Assembly: GCF_001945365.1 (NCBI RefSeq)
Contig: NZ_MSTQ01000014.1
Location: forward strand, 1 to 64,000
Direction of reading: 5' to 3'
Source of the DNA: Pseudomonas reinekei
GTDB taxonomy: Bacteria > Pseudomonadota > Gammaproteobacteria > Pseudomonadales > Pseudomonadaceae
DNA length: 64,000 nt
Positions 56,464-64,000 of the stretch are shown piece after piece. Below the pieces are notes generated by a model that saw only the letters and a list, made by a program, of their open reading frames with translations, made no database searches and was not told the DNA's origin. Position 1 is the stretch's first letter, and each line of letters begins with the position of its first letter. A program made the translations under genes and the position numbers.

Positions 56464-57328
56464 CGGATTTGATAATAGAAAGTACAAGCTTTTAGGGTTT
56501 GAAAATAACAAGCGTCTCGCTGTGGTCATGATTGTTTCGACAGGTAAAGTTATCAAGATCAATTTGGGGTATTTGCTTAAAAGCGACATGATGGATGATT
56601 TGAGCAAGGTTGAAATAAAAGATATCTGTAGGAAATTTTATTCTGGAGGGTGTGCATTAACGGCCTATGAAATAAGTGATCGGCATGAAAGGTCGTGGAT
56701 GACTTATGTTGCACTTAATTTGATGTTGTTTGCTCTTTATGTTTTTACCAATGTTTCTGCAGCAAAACTTGTTTATTTAGAATATTTTGATGTTGTTGTC
56801 ACTCCGGGCGTATTTCTTTATCCGTTGACTTTTTTGATAGTTGATCTTTTGAATGAGTCGTATGGGCTTAGGCTTGCAAGGAGGGCGATATACTTTGCCT
56901 TTGCTAGTAATGCCTTTATTCTTGTTCTTCTCTCAATTACTGGGTATCTGCCGGGGTTGTCTGATTGGCAGTTGGATAAGCCGTATGGAGAAGTTGTTAG
57001 ACATGTCTCATCCGCATTAGTAGCTTCGTCTGTGTCATTTCTTTTTTCTGAGTATGTAAACTCATATCTGCTCAGTAAAATAAAAGAGCTTACAAGTTCT
57101 AGGTTTCTATTTTTAAGGGTGTTTTTCAGTACTTTCTTTGCGGTGATAATAGATAGCTTTATTTTTTGCTTTATTGCGTTCTACGGCACTATGGAAGCTA
57201 CGGGTATTTTGAATATCGTCTATGTCCAGATAGCTATAAAAATGTGCTTTGCTGTTTTTAATGTGTTGCCCGCGTACGGGGCGAGATCATTATTCAAGAA
57301 GTATGTGGTCGAGCATCCGGTGGCATAG
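56456..57328 (+). CDS. YhhQ-like (VUT family) membrane protein with extra amino-terminal domain
   Basis: A 290-aa protein from the ATG at 56456 (GAGGAAAG upstream), starting inside the stop region of the XRE gene. Residues 1-78 form a soluble, charged segment (KYKLLGFENNKRLAVVMIV) I do not recognise. Residues 80-285 are about six membrane helices with the YhhQ/VUT pattern: NVSAAKLVYL, GVFLYPLTFLIVDLLNESYG, RVFFSTFFAVIIDSFIF, IKMCFAVFNVLPAYG. YhhQ takes up queuosine precursors (preQ0/preQ1). Standard YhhQ is about 220-235 aa and lacks the amino-terminal part. Low GC. Whether it carries a deazaguanine or something else is unknown. Confidence 0.72.
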   Translation: MGDGFDNRKYKLLGFENNKRLAVVMIVSTGKVIKINLGYLLKSDMMDDLSKVEIKDICRKFYSGGCALTAYEISDRHERSWMTYVALNLMLFALYVFTNVSAAKLVYLEYFDVVVTPGVFLYPLTFLIVDLLNESYGLRLARRAIYFAFASNAFILVLLSITGYLPGLSDWQLDKPYGEVVRHVSSALVASSVSFLFSEYVNSYLLSKIKELTSSRFLFLRVFFSTFFAVIIDSFIFCFIAFYGTMEATGILNIVYVQIAIKMCFAVFNVLPAYGARSLFKKYVVEHPVA

Positions 57329-57349
57329 AATGTTCTGAGTTGAACATTC
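57328..57349. repeat. Perfect 8-base inverted repeat at the end of the YhhQ-like gene
   Basis: GAATGTTC-TGAGTT-GAACATTC spans the stop. No T-run follows. A weaker hairpin with GCGAT/ATCGC and seven T lies at 57400-57425 and may be the real terminator. The rest of the gap to 57808 shows a partial intergenic repeat (GCTGCGATCTTTTGATCC near 57621) and nothing else. Confidence 0.5.
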
Positions 57350-57808
57350 AATGACACTGCTTTAACCATGAAAAAATCCTTCCTGAATGCTCAAAAAATT
57401 GCGATGCAAATCGCGGATTTTTTTAACGAAGCGCCAAAGTCCGTTCACAAAGCTTTCCAGCATATGCTCAGAGCCTTGTGACAATGCACATCCCGCTTCG
57501 CTCAATTCGACGCTCGTTGGTGAGTGAAAACATCAAGGCAAACTCAAAAGAGCGCAGCCTGCTGCAGCTTCCGCGTGTACCGCAAATCTAGGGCCTATCG
57601 GGTCAATTTAGCTGCCCAAGGCTGCGATCTTTTGATCCTGATTTCAACAAGTGAATAGGTCAATATGACCTGTTAGTAGTCATAATAACTATTTTTGGTT
57701 GTTGTCTTTATGACTTCGAAATATTTTAAGTCATTGAATATAAAGATATTAATATCTGGCACGATTCGTGATGTATTCCTTGCATCGAAACCGAAGCAGG
57801 AAATCGTC

Positions 57809-58159
57809 ATGGCCCGTTCAATCGTTCTCAACTTTTCCCTCTGCCTGTTGCTCTCACCCCTGTGCATGGCCGATCAAGTGGTTCGCGAGGTTCCCGATAC
57901 CACTGCGGGCAAAGGCTTTGGTGCCCTGACCGGGTTGATGGTCGGCGCAGTGGGCGGGCCGGTGGGGGCGCTGGTAGGCGCGGGTGCCGGATTCTTTGCC
58001 GGCAGCTCGGTGCAGGAAGCGGCTGGCCTTACCGAAACCGCGTATGAAGTCAAAGACACTCAGGGCGAAATCAACACCGTGCGCTCGCCCAATGCCCGTT
58101 TTGAAACGGGCCAGCAAGTGACGCGCAAAGGTGCACGCCTGGTGCCTCAGGACAGCTGA
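57809..58159 (+). CDS. Small exported glycine-zipper protein
   Basis: A 116-aa protein from the ATG at 57809; a frame to 57695 precedes it but lacks a signal peptide at its start. Residues 1-21 are a Sec signal (LNFSLCLLLSPLCMA). Residues 35-70 are a glycine-zipper hydrophobic stretch (GALTGLMVGAVGGPVGALVG, then AGAGFFAG), as in small outer-membrane or periplasmic proteins. The carboxy end is polar. Function unknown. It ends in a strong terminator and is a single-gene unit. Confidence 0.8.
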   Translation: MARSIVLNFSLCLLLSPLCMADQVVREVPDTTAGKGFGALTGLMVGAVGGPVGALVGAGAGFFAGSSVQEAAGLTETAYEVKDTQGEINTVRSPNARFETGQQVTRKGARLVPQDS

Positions 58160-58194
58160 GGCTGCCATCGATTTGAAGAACACCACGCACTCCT

Positions 58195-58231
58195 TTTTAG
58201 GATCCGCTCATGGGTCGGATCCTCTTTTTTC
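58195..58231 (+). terminator. Rho-independent terminator after the glycine-zipper gene
   Basis: AGGATCCG-CTCATGGGT-CGGATCCT followed by CTTTTTTC. Confidence 0.9.
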
Positions 58232-58350
58232 TCAGCACCGCCATCAGCCAATTGACTGATTTATAACGATTAGAAACGTAGATGCTCAAGCCGTGCGTTG
58301 GCCAGATTTTGAATTCGTTTTGAAACTTCAACCAATCGAGGGGCAACACA

Positions 58351-58770
58351 ATGCAAGCCATCAATGCCAAAGTATTGACTGCACTGGAAAAGGTCATGGT
58401 GATCTCCACCACGGACCTGCAAGGCAACATCACTTACGTCAACGAGCTGTTCTGCAAACTCACCGGATACACCCAGGAAGAACTGCTGGGCCAGCCGCAC
58501 AGCGTCGTGCGCCATCCTTCTGTGCCCAAGAGCACCTACAAGCAGATGTGGGACACCATCAAACAAGGTGAAATCTGGACGGGTGTGATCCCCAACGTCG
58601 GCAAGGGCGGTGGCCTTTATGTGGTCGATACCACTGTGCAACCGCTGTTCGACGAGCAGGGCAATATCGTCGAGTACATCAGCATTCGCCGGGTGATCAA
58701 CGACCTGATGAGTGACTTCGAGGCATTGGAGTTCTCCAAAGAGCAGTTCGACGAACACTACGACAGGTAA
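58351..58770 (+). CDS. Stand-alone Aer-type PAS domain protein
   Basis: A 139-aa single PAS domain. ISTTDLQGNITYVNELFCKL, the GYTQEELLGQPHSVVRHPSV stretch, MWDTIKQGEIWTGVI and a final YISIRR closely follow the FAD-binding PAS domain of the aerotaxis receptor Aer, which senses redox state. Unlike Aer there is no membrane or signalling part. GAGGGG precedes the ATG. The gene lies 6 bases before a diflavin reductase gene on the same strand, so they form an operon. A redox-sensor or electron-acceptor role with that reductase is inference. Confidence 0.87.
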   Translation: MQAINAKVLTALEKVMVISTTDLQGNITYVNELFCKLTGYTQEELLGQPHSVVRHPSVPKSTYKQMWDTIKQGEIWTGVIPNVGKGGGLYVVDTTVQPLFDEQGNIVEYISIRRVINDLMSDFEALEFSKEQFDEHYDR

Positions 58771-58776
58771 ACGGCC

Positions 58777-60327
58777 ATGCCAGCGTTAATCGAACGCATC
58801 GTGATCGGTTATGGCTCTGAGTCCGGCAATGCACGCGGGCTGACGCAGCGCTTGCTGCATCTGCTCGGTGTGCAGCCATATGAATTGGCCGTACAGGATC
58901 TCAACACACTGAACCTCGACACCCTGACCAAACAAGACCTGCTGATCATCGTTTGCAGCTCTTTTGGTGACGGCGAACCCCCGGGCAATGCCGATCGCTT
59001 CATGGATCAACTGAGCCAGCAGGAACACCTGACGGATCAGCCCTACGCGATCTTCGGCCTGGGCGATACGGCTTACCCGACCTTCTGCGGATTCACCAAA
59101 AGCCTGGATGCCATGCTGCTGCAAAAGCAGGCCAAACCGTGGATCAACCGCGTGGATGCGGACACTGACTTCGAGGGTTTTTTTGATACCTGGTGCGCCA
59201 CCCTGGCAGCGGTGCTCAACGGCGACCGGCGTGCGGGCACCACGCTACAACTGCAAGTCACGGCCTATGGCGAGCATGCCGCGTGGCCGGCGCGGGTCAT
59301 CTCGCGCACGCGGCTCAACGCTACGGCGCCTTACGCCTGGCAGGTGCGTCTGGACATCGAAGGCAGCGGCATCAAGTACCGCGCTGGGGACAACCTTTAC
59401 GTGCTGGCGCAAAACGACGGGCAGTTGTTGGCGCAGATCGGCCAATGGTTCGGCCGCGAGGATGCCCACGCGCTGCTGGCGACGAAAGAGTTGCGCCAGT
59501 TGAGCAAAGCGCTGCTGCGTGAGGTCGCCAGGGCCAGCCAGCACGAAGTCTTGAAAAATCTGCTGAAGGTCAGCCATCGCAAGGATCTGGAAACTTATCT
59601 GTACGGCAAGGACATCCTTGATGTGCTCGATGATTTTTGCGAGCCGCAGCAATTGACTCTGGAAGCGTTGGCCGAGTGGTTGCCGGATGTGTTGCCCCGG
59701 GCCTATTCCATTGCGTCTCACGACAACTCCGGCTACGTGGACCTGTGCATTCGCGAAGTCGCGTATGAAATGGCCGGTCGTTCGCGCAGCGGTACCGCCA
59801 CCGGGCATCTCGCCGGATCGCCTCCCGACGTGCGGGTGTTTGCCCGCAGCAATCCGCGTTTTCATTTGCCGCGACAGGTCGAGCACCCGTTGGTGCTGAT
59901 CGGCACCGGCACCGGCATTGCGCCCTTGATCGCGTTGCTGGAGCAGGTCGAACAGCAAAACAATCCGGTGCAAACCTGCCTGATCTTCGGCGACCGTCGT
60001 CGGGCTTCAGACTTCCTGTATCAGGCGCGACTGGAAAACTGGCAGGAAAAGGGTGTGCTGGATGAGGTCATCACAGCGTTCTCTCGCGACACGGATACGC
60101 GTTACTACGTACAGGACGCCATGTTCGACCACGGCGCCTACCTGTGGACGCTGCTCGGCCAGGGTGCGCATTTGTACCTGTGTGGCAATAAAAGCAACCT
60201 GGAGCGGGCCATTGACAAGGCGATGGTTAACATTGCCATGACTTTCGGCCAGCTCAGTGAAGAGGACGCACAAACATTCGCCACCGAATTGTCGGCCAGT
60301 GATCGCGTGCACAAAGAACTGTATTGA
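58777..60327 (+). CDS. Diflavin NADPH reductase (sulfite reductase flavoprotein-like)
   Basis: A 516-aa cytoplasmic protein. A flavodoxin FMN domain (about 8-150: YGSESGNA, SSFGDGEPPGNA, FGLGDTAYPTFC) is followed by a FAD/connecting domain (about 165-370: PRAYSIAS near 308, GTATGHLAG) and an NADPH domain (about 375-516: IGTGTGIAPLIALLEQ, FGDRRRASDFLYQ, YLCGNKSNLERAID). The last residue is tyrosine, as the aromatic that stacks on FAD in this family. It passes electrons from NADPH through FAD and FMN to a partner. CysI is not adjacent and the protein is shorter than CysJ (about 600 aa), so sulfite reduction is unlikely. The co-transcribed PAS protein is the obvious candidate partner. Confidence 0.9.
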   Translation: MPALIERIVIGYGSESGNARGLTQRLLHLLGVQPYELAVQDLNTLNLDTLTKQDLLIIVCSSFGDGEPPGNADRFMDQLSQQEHLTDQPYAIFGLGDTAYPTFCGFTKSLDAMLLQKQAKPWINRVDADTDFEGFFDTWCATLAAVLNGDRRAGTTLQLQVTAYGEHAAWPARVISRTRLNATAPYAWQVRLDIEGSGIKYRAGDNLYVLAQNDGQLLAQIGQWFGREDAHALLATKELRQLSKALLREVARASQHEVLKNLLKVSHRKDLETYLYGKDILDVLDDFCEPQQLTLEALAEWLPDVLPRAYSIASHDNSGYVDLCIREVAYEMAGRSRSGTATGHLAGSPPDVRVFARSNPRFHLPRQVEHPLVLIGTGTGIAPLIALLEQVEQQNNPVQTCLIFGDRRRASDFLYQARLENWQEKGVLDEVITAFSRDTDTRYYVQDAMFDHGAYLWTLLGQGAHLYLCGNKSNLERAIDKAMVNIAMTFGQLSEEDAQTFATELSASDRVHKELY

Positions 60328-60341
60328 AGCTTTCCCGTTTT

Positions 60342-60381
60342 GGCGGGCAAACGAGCCGCAACTCGTCTGCCCGTCTTTTTT
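60342..60381 (+). terminator. Rho-independent terminator after the PAS-reductase operon
   Basis: CGGGCAAACGAG pairs with CTCGTCTGCCCG (one mismatch) and is followed by TCTTTTTT. Confidence 0.92.
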
Positions 60382-60525
60382 ATGGGGCCGCGGTTCAAAC
60401 CTCATTTTTCAAGCACTGTTGAGACCAACGCATAGACTTGCACATTGATAGGCGTTGTTCACACAGGCACGAATGAACAAAGGCCGCAGATCCGCGCGAT
60501 CAGCGACCTTGCATACCAAAATTGC

Positions 60526-61707
60526 TTAAGTTCGCTCAAAAATCGCCGCAATCCCCTGACCACCACCGATGCACATGGTCACCAGCGCGTAACGGCCGCC
60601 GGTGCGGTGCAGTTCGTGGATGGCTTTGGTGGCGATGATTGCGCCAGTGGCGCCGACCGGGTGACCCAGGGCGATGCCCGAGCCGTTCGGGTTGACCTTG
60701 GCCGGGTCGAGGTCCAGTTCCTGGCTGACGGCGCAAGCCTGGGCGGCGAAGGCGATGTTGGCTTCGATCACGTCCAGGTCGGCGACGGTCAGGCCGGCGC
60801 GCTTGAGTGCCAGGCGCGTGGCCGGGATCGGACCGAGGCCCATCAGTTCGGGCTCGACCCCGGCGTGGGCATAGCTCACCAGGCGGGCGAGTGGTTTCAG
60901 GTTGTTGACCTGAACCGCGGCATCGGTGGCCATGACCAGTGCGGCGGCACCGTCGTTCAGGCCCGAGGCGTTGCCGGCGGTGACCGAACCGTCTTTCTTG
61001 AACGCAGGCTTCATGCCGGCCAGTTGTTCCAGGGACGTGGCGCGCGGGTGCTCGTCGACGTTGAACAGTTTGGTGCCCTTGCGCTCCTGGATTTCCACGG
61101 TCGCGATTTGTTCGCTGAAGTAGCCGTTGGCGACCGCATGGGCGGCGCGTCTCTGGTCTTCAAAGGCCAGGGCGTCCTGCATTTCACGGGTGATGCCGTT
61201 GCGTGCGGCGACGTTCTCGGCGGTGATGCCCATGTGGATGCCATGGAACGGGTCGTGCAGGATGCCGAGCATGTAGTCGATCATTTGCGCGTTGCCCATG
61301 CGCGTACCCCAGCGGGCGGACGGCATCAGGTACGGGCCGCGGCTCATGGATTCGGCACCGGCACCGACGACGATTTCGGCGTCGCCCAGCAGCAAGGTCT
61401 GCGCAGCATTGATGATCGCTTGCAGGCCCGACCCGCACAGGCGGTTGACGTTGTAGGCCGGGGTTTCCTTGGGGATGCCGGCGTTCATCGCGGCCACCCG
61501 GGAAATATAGGCGTCACGGGTTTCCGTCGGGATCACGTTGCCCATCACCAGATGACCGACAAGTGCCGGGTCCACGGCGGCCCGCTCCAGGGCGGCTTTT
61601 ACGGCGGTGGTCGCCAGGTCGGCCAGCGGCACGTCCTTGAGCGAACCGCCGAAGGTACCGATGGCGGTACGGGCGGCGCTGACTACGTAGATTTCCGGGG
61701 TGTTCAT
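60526..61707 (-). CDS. Acetyl-CoA acetyltransferase (thiolase)
   Basis: A 393-aa thiolase of usual length. The nucleophilic cysteine is in NRLCGSGLQAI near residue 89; the other catalytic residues are in NPNGSGIALGHPVGATGA near 340-357 and CIGGGQGIAAIF near 378. It condenses two acetyl-CoA, or cleaves acetoacetyl-CoA, in the cytoplasm. Its ATG overlaps the stop of the enoyl-CoA hydratase gene by four bases, so the pair is co-translated and likely serves beta-oxidation or short-chain acyl metabolism. Confidence 0.93.
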   Translation of the reverse strand: MNTPEIYVVSAARTAIGTFGGSLKDVPLADLATTAVKAALERAAVDPALVGHLVMGNVIPTETRDAYISRVAAMNAGIPKETPAYNVNRLCGSGLQAIINAAQTLLLGDAEIVVGAGAESMSRGPYLMPSARWGTRMGNAQMIDYMLGILHDPFHGIHMGITAENVAARNGITREMQDALAFEDQRRAAHAVANGYFSEQIATVEIQERKGTKLFNVDEHPRATSLEQLAGMKPAFKKDGSVTAGNASGLNDGAAALVMATDAAVQVNNLKPLARLVSYAHAGVEPELMGLGPIPATRLALKRAGLTVADLDVIEANIAFAAQACAVSQELDLDPAKVNPNGSGIALGHPVGATGAIIATKAIHELHRTGGRYALVTMCIGGGQGIAAIFERT

Positions 61708-62486
61708 GACTGGGCTCCTTTCGGTGGATTCTTATCTGTACTGCGATTGAGCAGGGCGTTCAAGGCTGTTTTCGCCTCATCGCTGTTGAGGCGCTGGATG
61801 AACAGCGTGTTTTCTTCGCGCAGGGTGGCTTGCAGCTCTTCCATGCCCGATTGCTTCATCAATTGTCGGGATTGGCGCAGGGCTTGCTGGGGCATTGCCA
61901 CAAAGCGCTGGGCGATTTTGGCGGCCGCGGCCAGGCATTGTTCGCCGTCATCGAAGGCTTCATTGGCCAGGCCCCAGGCCACCGCCTCGCTGCCATCGAG
62001 GCTGTCACCCAACAGCAGCAAGCGTGCCGCACGGGCCTGACCAAGCAGGCGAGGCAGCAGCAGACTGGCGCCAAACTCGGGACACAGGCCCAGATTGACG
62101 AACGGTGTGCGCAGCTTGGCGTTGCGGGTAACCAGCACCTGATCACAATGCAACAGCAGGGTGGTGCCGATGCCGATGGCCGCTCCGCAAACCGCTGCAA
62201 TCAACGGCTTTTGCAGGTGCATCACGGCGCGCATCAGGCGGAAGGCCGGGCTGTCCAGGTGCGTCGGTGGCGCTTGCAGAAAGTCCACCAGGTCGTTGCC
62301 ACTGGTAAAACAGGTCGGGCCACCGGTCACGATGATCACCCGCACGGCGTCGTCATCCTCGGCGGCAAACAACAGGTCGGCCAGCCGCGTGTACATGCAG
62401 TTGGTCAGCGCGTTGAGCTTGTCCGGGCGGTCGATGGTCAGCGTCAGCACGCCATCGCGGTGTTCTTGTTTGATCAGGTCAGTCAT
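61704..62486 (-). CDS. Enoyl-CoA hydratase/isomerase family protein
   Basis: A 260-aa crotonase-fold protein from the ATG at 62486; a frame to 62711 runs into the divergent gene and is not family-like. Marks are LTIDRPDKLNALT near residue 17, the oxyanion segment GGPTCFTSGNDLVDFL near residue 56 and KPLIAAVCGAAIGIGTTLLL near 95. The usual second catalytic glutamate region reads NLGLCPEFGASLLLPRL, as in enoyl-CoA isomerase or hydratase paralogues. It acts on acyl-CoA with the thiolase downstream. Substrate unassigned. Confidence 0.9.
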   Translation of the reverse strand: MTDLIKQEHRDGVLTLTIDRPDKLNALTNCMYTRLADLLFAAEDDDAVRVIIVTGGPTCFTSGNDLVDFLQAPPTHLDSPAFRLMRAVMHLQKPLIAAVCGAAIGIGTTLLLHCDQVLVTRNAKLRTPFVNLGLCPEFGASLLLPRLLGQARAARLLLLGDSLDGSEAVAWGLANEAFDDGEQCLAAAAKIAQRFVAMPQQALRQSRQLMKQSGMEELQATLREENTLFIQRLNSDEAKTALNALLNRSTDKNPPKGAQS

Positions 62487-62703
62487 GGCGCGCTCTTGCC
62501 GAATCGGTTCAACGAGCACTTTAAGCGTCAGGCAAACCCCGCCGCTATGCCAAAACGGGTCAACCGGGCTGATGCTTTTTGCCATGTCGCCGGCCATTCG
62601 GGCGCTCACACCCATTCGGGGTATGGTGCCTTCCTGCGAATCCACCAATAGTAGGTACATCCGCTCATCCAGAGCCGAACTCGCTTGATAAGGTGCATTT
62701 GCT

Positions 62704-63810
62704 ATGGGCAAGACACTGCTTACGGTGATTTCCAGTCTGTTTGTTGTACCGCTGACCCTGAACGCCTACGCCGCTGAGGTAAACGACAGCAACACGTTGC
62801 GGCTTTATAACTGGGCGGATTACATCGGCGAGAAAACCCTCGCCGATTTCGAAAAGGCCACCGGCATCAAAGTCATCTACGACACCTTTGATGCGTATGA
62901 AACCGTGCAGGCCAAATTGCTCACCGGGCACTCCGGCTACGACCTGATCGTGCTCAATGCTTCCCTCGCACCGCCGCTGATCCAGGCCAAAGTGTTCCAG
63001 CCGCTGGACAAGAAACTGCTGCCAGGCTGGACCAACCTCGATCCGAAAATCCTCCAGGACCTGCAAGGTTTCGACCCCGGCACCGCTTACTCCGCGCCCT
63101 ACACCTGGGGCAGCAACGGCATCACCTACAACGTCGACAAGATCAAGGAACGCATGCCGGATGCGCCGATCGGTTCGCTGGCGATGATTTTCGATCCGAA
63201 GGTCGTGTCGCGCTTCGCCGACTGCGGCGTGACCCTGGTCGATGCGCCGACCGAAGTGATTCCGCTGGCGCTCAAGTACCTGGGCCGCGATCCTCGCAGC
63301 GCCAGGCCGGACGATCTGAAAGCCGCGCAGGAGCTGCTGTTGTCGGTGCGGCCCTACATACGCAAATTCGATTCGGTCAATTACCTGACCAGCCTGCCCA
63401 ACGGCGATGTGTGCATGGCCATGACCTGGTCCGGCGATTACGCCACGGCCATGGCCCGCGCCGAAGAAGCCAGGTTGAACATCAACTTGTCGTACTTCAT
63501 TCCCAAGGAAGGCTCGTTGATCTGGTTCGACAACCTGTACATCCCGGCCGATGCGCCCCACGTCGCCAACGCCCACACGTTTCTTGAATACCTGATGCAG
63601 CCGCAGGTGATGGCGGACGTCACCGACTACATCCATTACGCCAACAGCAACGCAGCGGCCACGCCTTTGTTGAATGCCGACGTGCGCAACAACCCGGCGA
63701 TCTATCCCGATGCTGAAACCCGCGAACGCCTGTTTCCGCAGAAGACCCAGAACGCCAAGGAGATGCGGGCCATGACCCGGGTCTGGAGCACGGTCAAGAG
63801 CGGCATCTGA
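62704..63810 (+). CDS. Periplasmic polyamine-type substrate-binding protein (PotF/SpuD family)
   Basis: A 368-aa protein with a signal peptide (about 1-23, LFVVPLTLNAYA) and a PotF/PotD binding fold. LRLYNWADYIGEKTLADFEK near residue 32 is the family start, and GYDLIVLNAS and YTWGSNGITYNVDKI follow the plan. It should capture putrescine, spermidine or a related amine in the periplasm for an ABC importer whose other parts are not seen. A class III aminotransferase gene starts 40 bases downstream, which fits amine catabolism. It is divergent from the enoyl-CoA hydratase gene across a 217-base gap. Confidence 0.92.
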   Translation: MGKTLLTVISSLFVVPLTLNAYAAEVNDSNTLRLYNWADYIGEKTLADFEKATGIKVIYDTFDAYETVQAKLLTGHSGYDLIVLNASLAPPLIQAKVFQPLDKKLLPGWTNLDPKILQDLQGFDPGTAYSAPYTWGSNGITYNVDKIKERMPDAPIGSLAMIFDPKVVSRFADCGVTLVDAPTEVIPLALKYLGRDPRSARPDDLKAAQELLLSVRPYIRKFDSVNYLTSLPNGDVCMAMTWSGDYATAMARAEEARLNINLSYFIPKEGSLIWFDNLYIPADAPHVANAHTFLEYLMQPQVMADVTDYIHYANSNAAATPLLNADVRNNPAIYPDAETRERLFPQKTQNAKEMRAMTRVWSTVKSGI

Positions 63811-63849
63811 TTTGTTCGAACGTTAGTCAATTCGGTTAGAGGTTTATTT

Positions 63850-64000
63850 ATGGCGACGCCAACACGCACCGTTTTTTCCCCAGCGGACGAGTCCCGGCTG
63901 GTCAAGGCTGACAAGGCCCACCATATGCACGGCTATCACGTGTTCGACGAGCACGCCGAACACGGCTCGCTGAACATCGTCGCAGGCGACGGCGCCTACA
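63850..64000 (+). CDS. Class III aminotransferase, amino-terminal part (cut by window edge)
   Basis: From the ATG at 63850 the frame gives 50 residues to the edge: MATPTRTVFSPADESRLVKA, then KAHHMHGYHVFDEHAEHG and LNIVAGDGAY. The HxHGYHVFDEH segment and the following GDGAY are typical of the start of omega-amino acid/polyamine:pyruvate aminotransferases such as the SpuC group. Position right after a polyamine-type binding protein supports an amine substrate. PLP lysine lies outside the window. Confidence 0.75.
   Translation, partial: MATPTRTVFSPADESRLVKADKAHHMHGYHVFDEHAEHGSLNIVAGDGAY

Noticed and set aside
57695..57808. Upstream start for the glycine-zipper gene
   Set aside because: It would bury the signal peptide 38 residues inside the protein; the ATG at 57809 puts the signal at the start.
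58777..60327. Assignment of the diflavin reductase as CysJ
   Set aside because: It is about 80 residues shorter than CysJ, has no CysI or cys gene nearby, and is paired with a PAS protein.

Overview
The window is chromosomal DNA from a high-GC, fluorescent Pseudomonas of the P. fluorescens group. Evidence: a nearly continuous pyoverdine (pvd) locus, many Pseudomonas-type REP palindromes, Fur and PvdS (iron-starvation) promoter motifs, and Pseudomonas-restricted small protein families (DUF3077, DUF6124).

Layout. 1-1417 (-): amino-terminal part of an Rhs/YD-repeat protein running off the left edge. 1662-2354 (+): HAD phosphatase. 2454-44899: pyoverdine block. It holds a stand-alone thioesterase (pvdG-like), two giant translationally coupled peptide synthetases (3664 and 3920 aa; six modules, terminal thioesterase) and an alpha/beta hydrolase. 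These are followed by the ferripyoverdine receptor fpvA, the ferribactin exporter pvdE, the periplasmic maturation genes pvdO, pvdN, pvdM and divergent pvdP, the efflux operon pvdR-pvdT-opmQ, an FpvI-type ECF sigma factor and the ornithine hydroxylase pvdA. 45162-49558 (+): a degenerate receiver protein, a LuxR/BvgA-type regulator and a BvgS-like hybrid kinase. 49798-51864: an MscS channel with a cNMP-binding-like domain and an AhpD-like protein. 51888-54598 (-): an EmrAB-type efflux pair. 54804-55458 (-): DUF3077 and DUF6124 genes. 55867-57328 (+): an AT-rich islet with an XRE regulator and a YhhQ-like membrane protein carrying an extra amino-terminal domain. 57809-60327 (+): a glycine-zipper protein, an Aer-type PAS protein and a diflavin reductase. 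60526-62486 (-): thiolase and enoyl-CoA hydratase. 62704-64000 (+): a polyamine-type binding protein and the start of a class III aminotransferase.

How it works together. PvdA makes N5-hydroxyornithine. The synthetases extend the acylated ferribactin chain begun by a PvdL that is not in this window. PvdE moves ferribactin to the periplasm, PvdP, PvdM, PvdO and PvdN mature the chromophore and its side chain, PvdRT-OpmQ exports product, and FpvA takes up the ferric complex and can signal to the FpvI-type sigma. Reading the adenylation pockets gives a predicted order D-Ala, Lys, Thr, D-Ser, X, Y, where X and Y have related basic-type pockets and are probably hydroxyornithine derivatives (inference). 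Five strict TAAAT-N16-CGT boxes precede pvdE, pvdM, pvdP, pvdR and pvdA, and looser versions precede the thioesterase and the first synthetase.

The least explained pieces are: a synthetase module with an E-type carrier domain but no epimerase; the AT-rich XRE/YhhQ islet with spaced repeats; a BvgAS-like system with a pseudo-receiver and a candidate operator; and a PAS-flavin/diflavin reductase pair. pvdL, pvdS, pvdH, pvdF, pvdQ and fpvR are not in the window. No tRNA, rRNA, insertion sequence or CRISPR array was seen.
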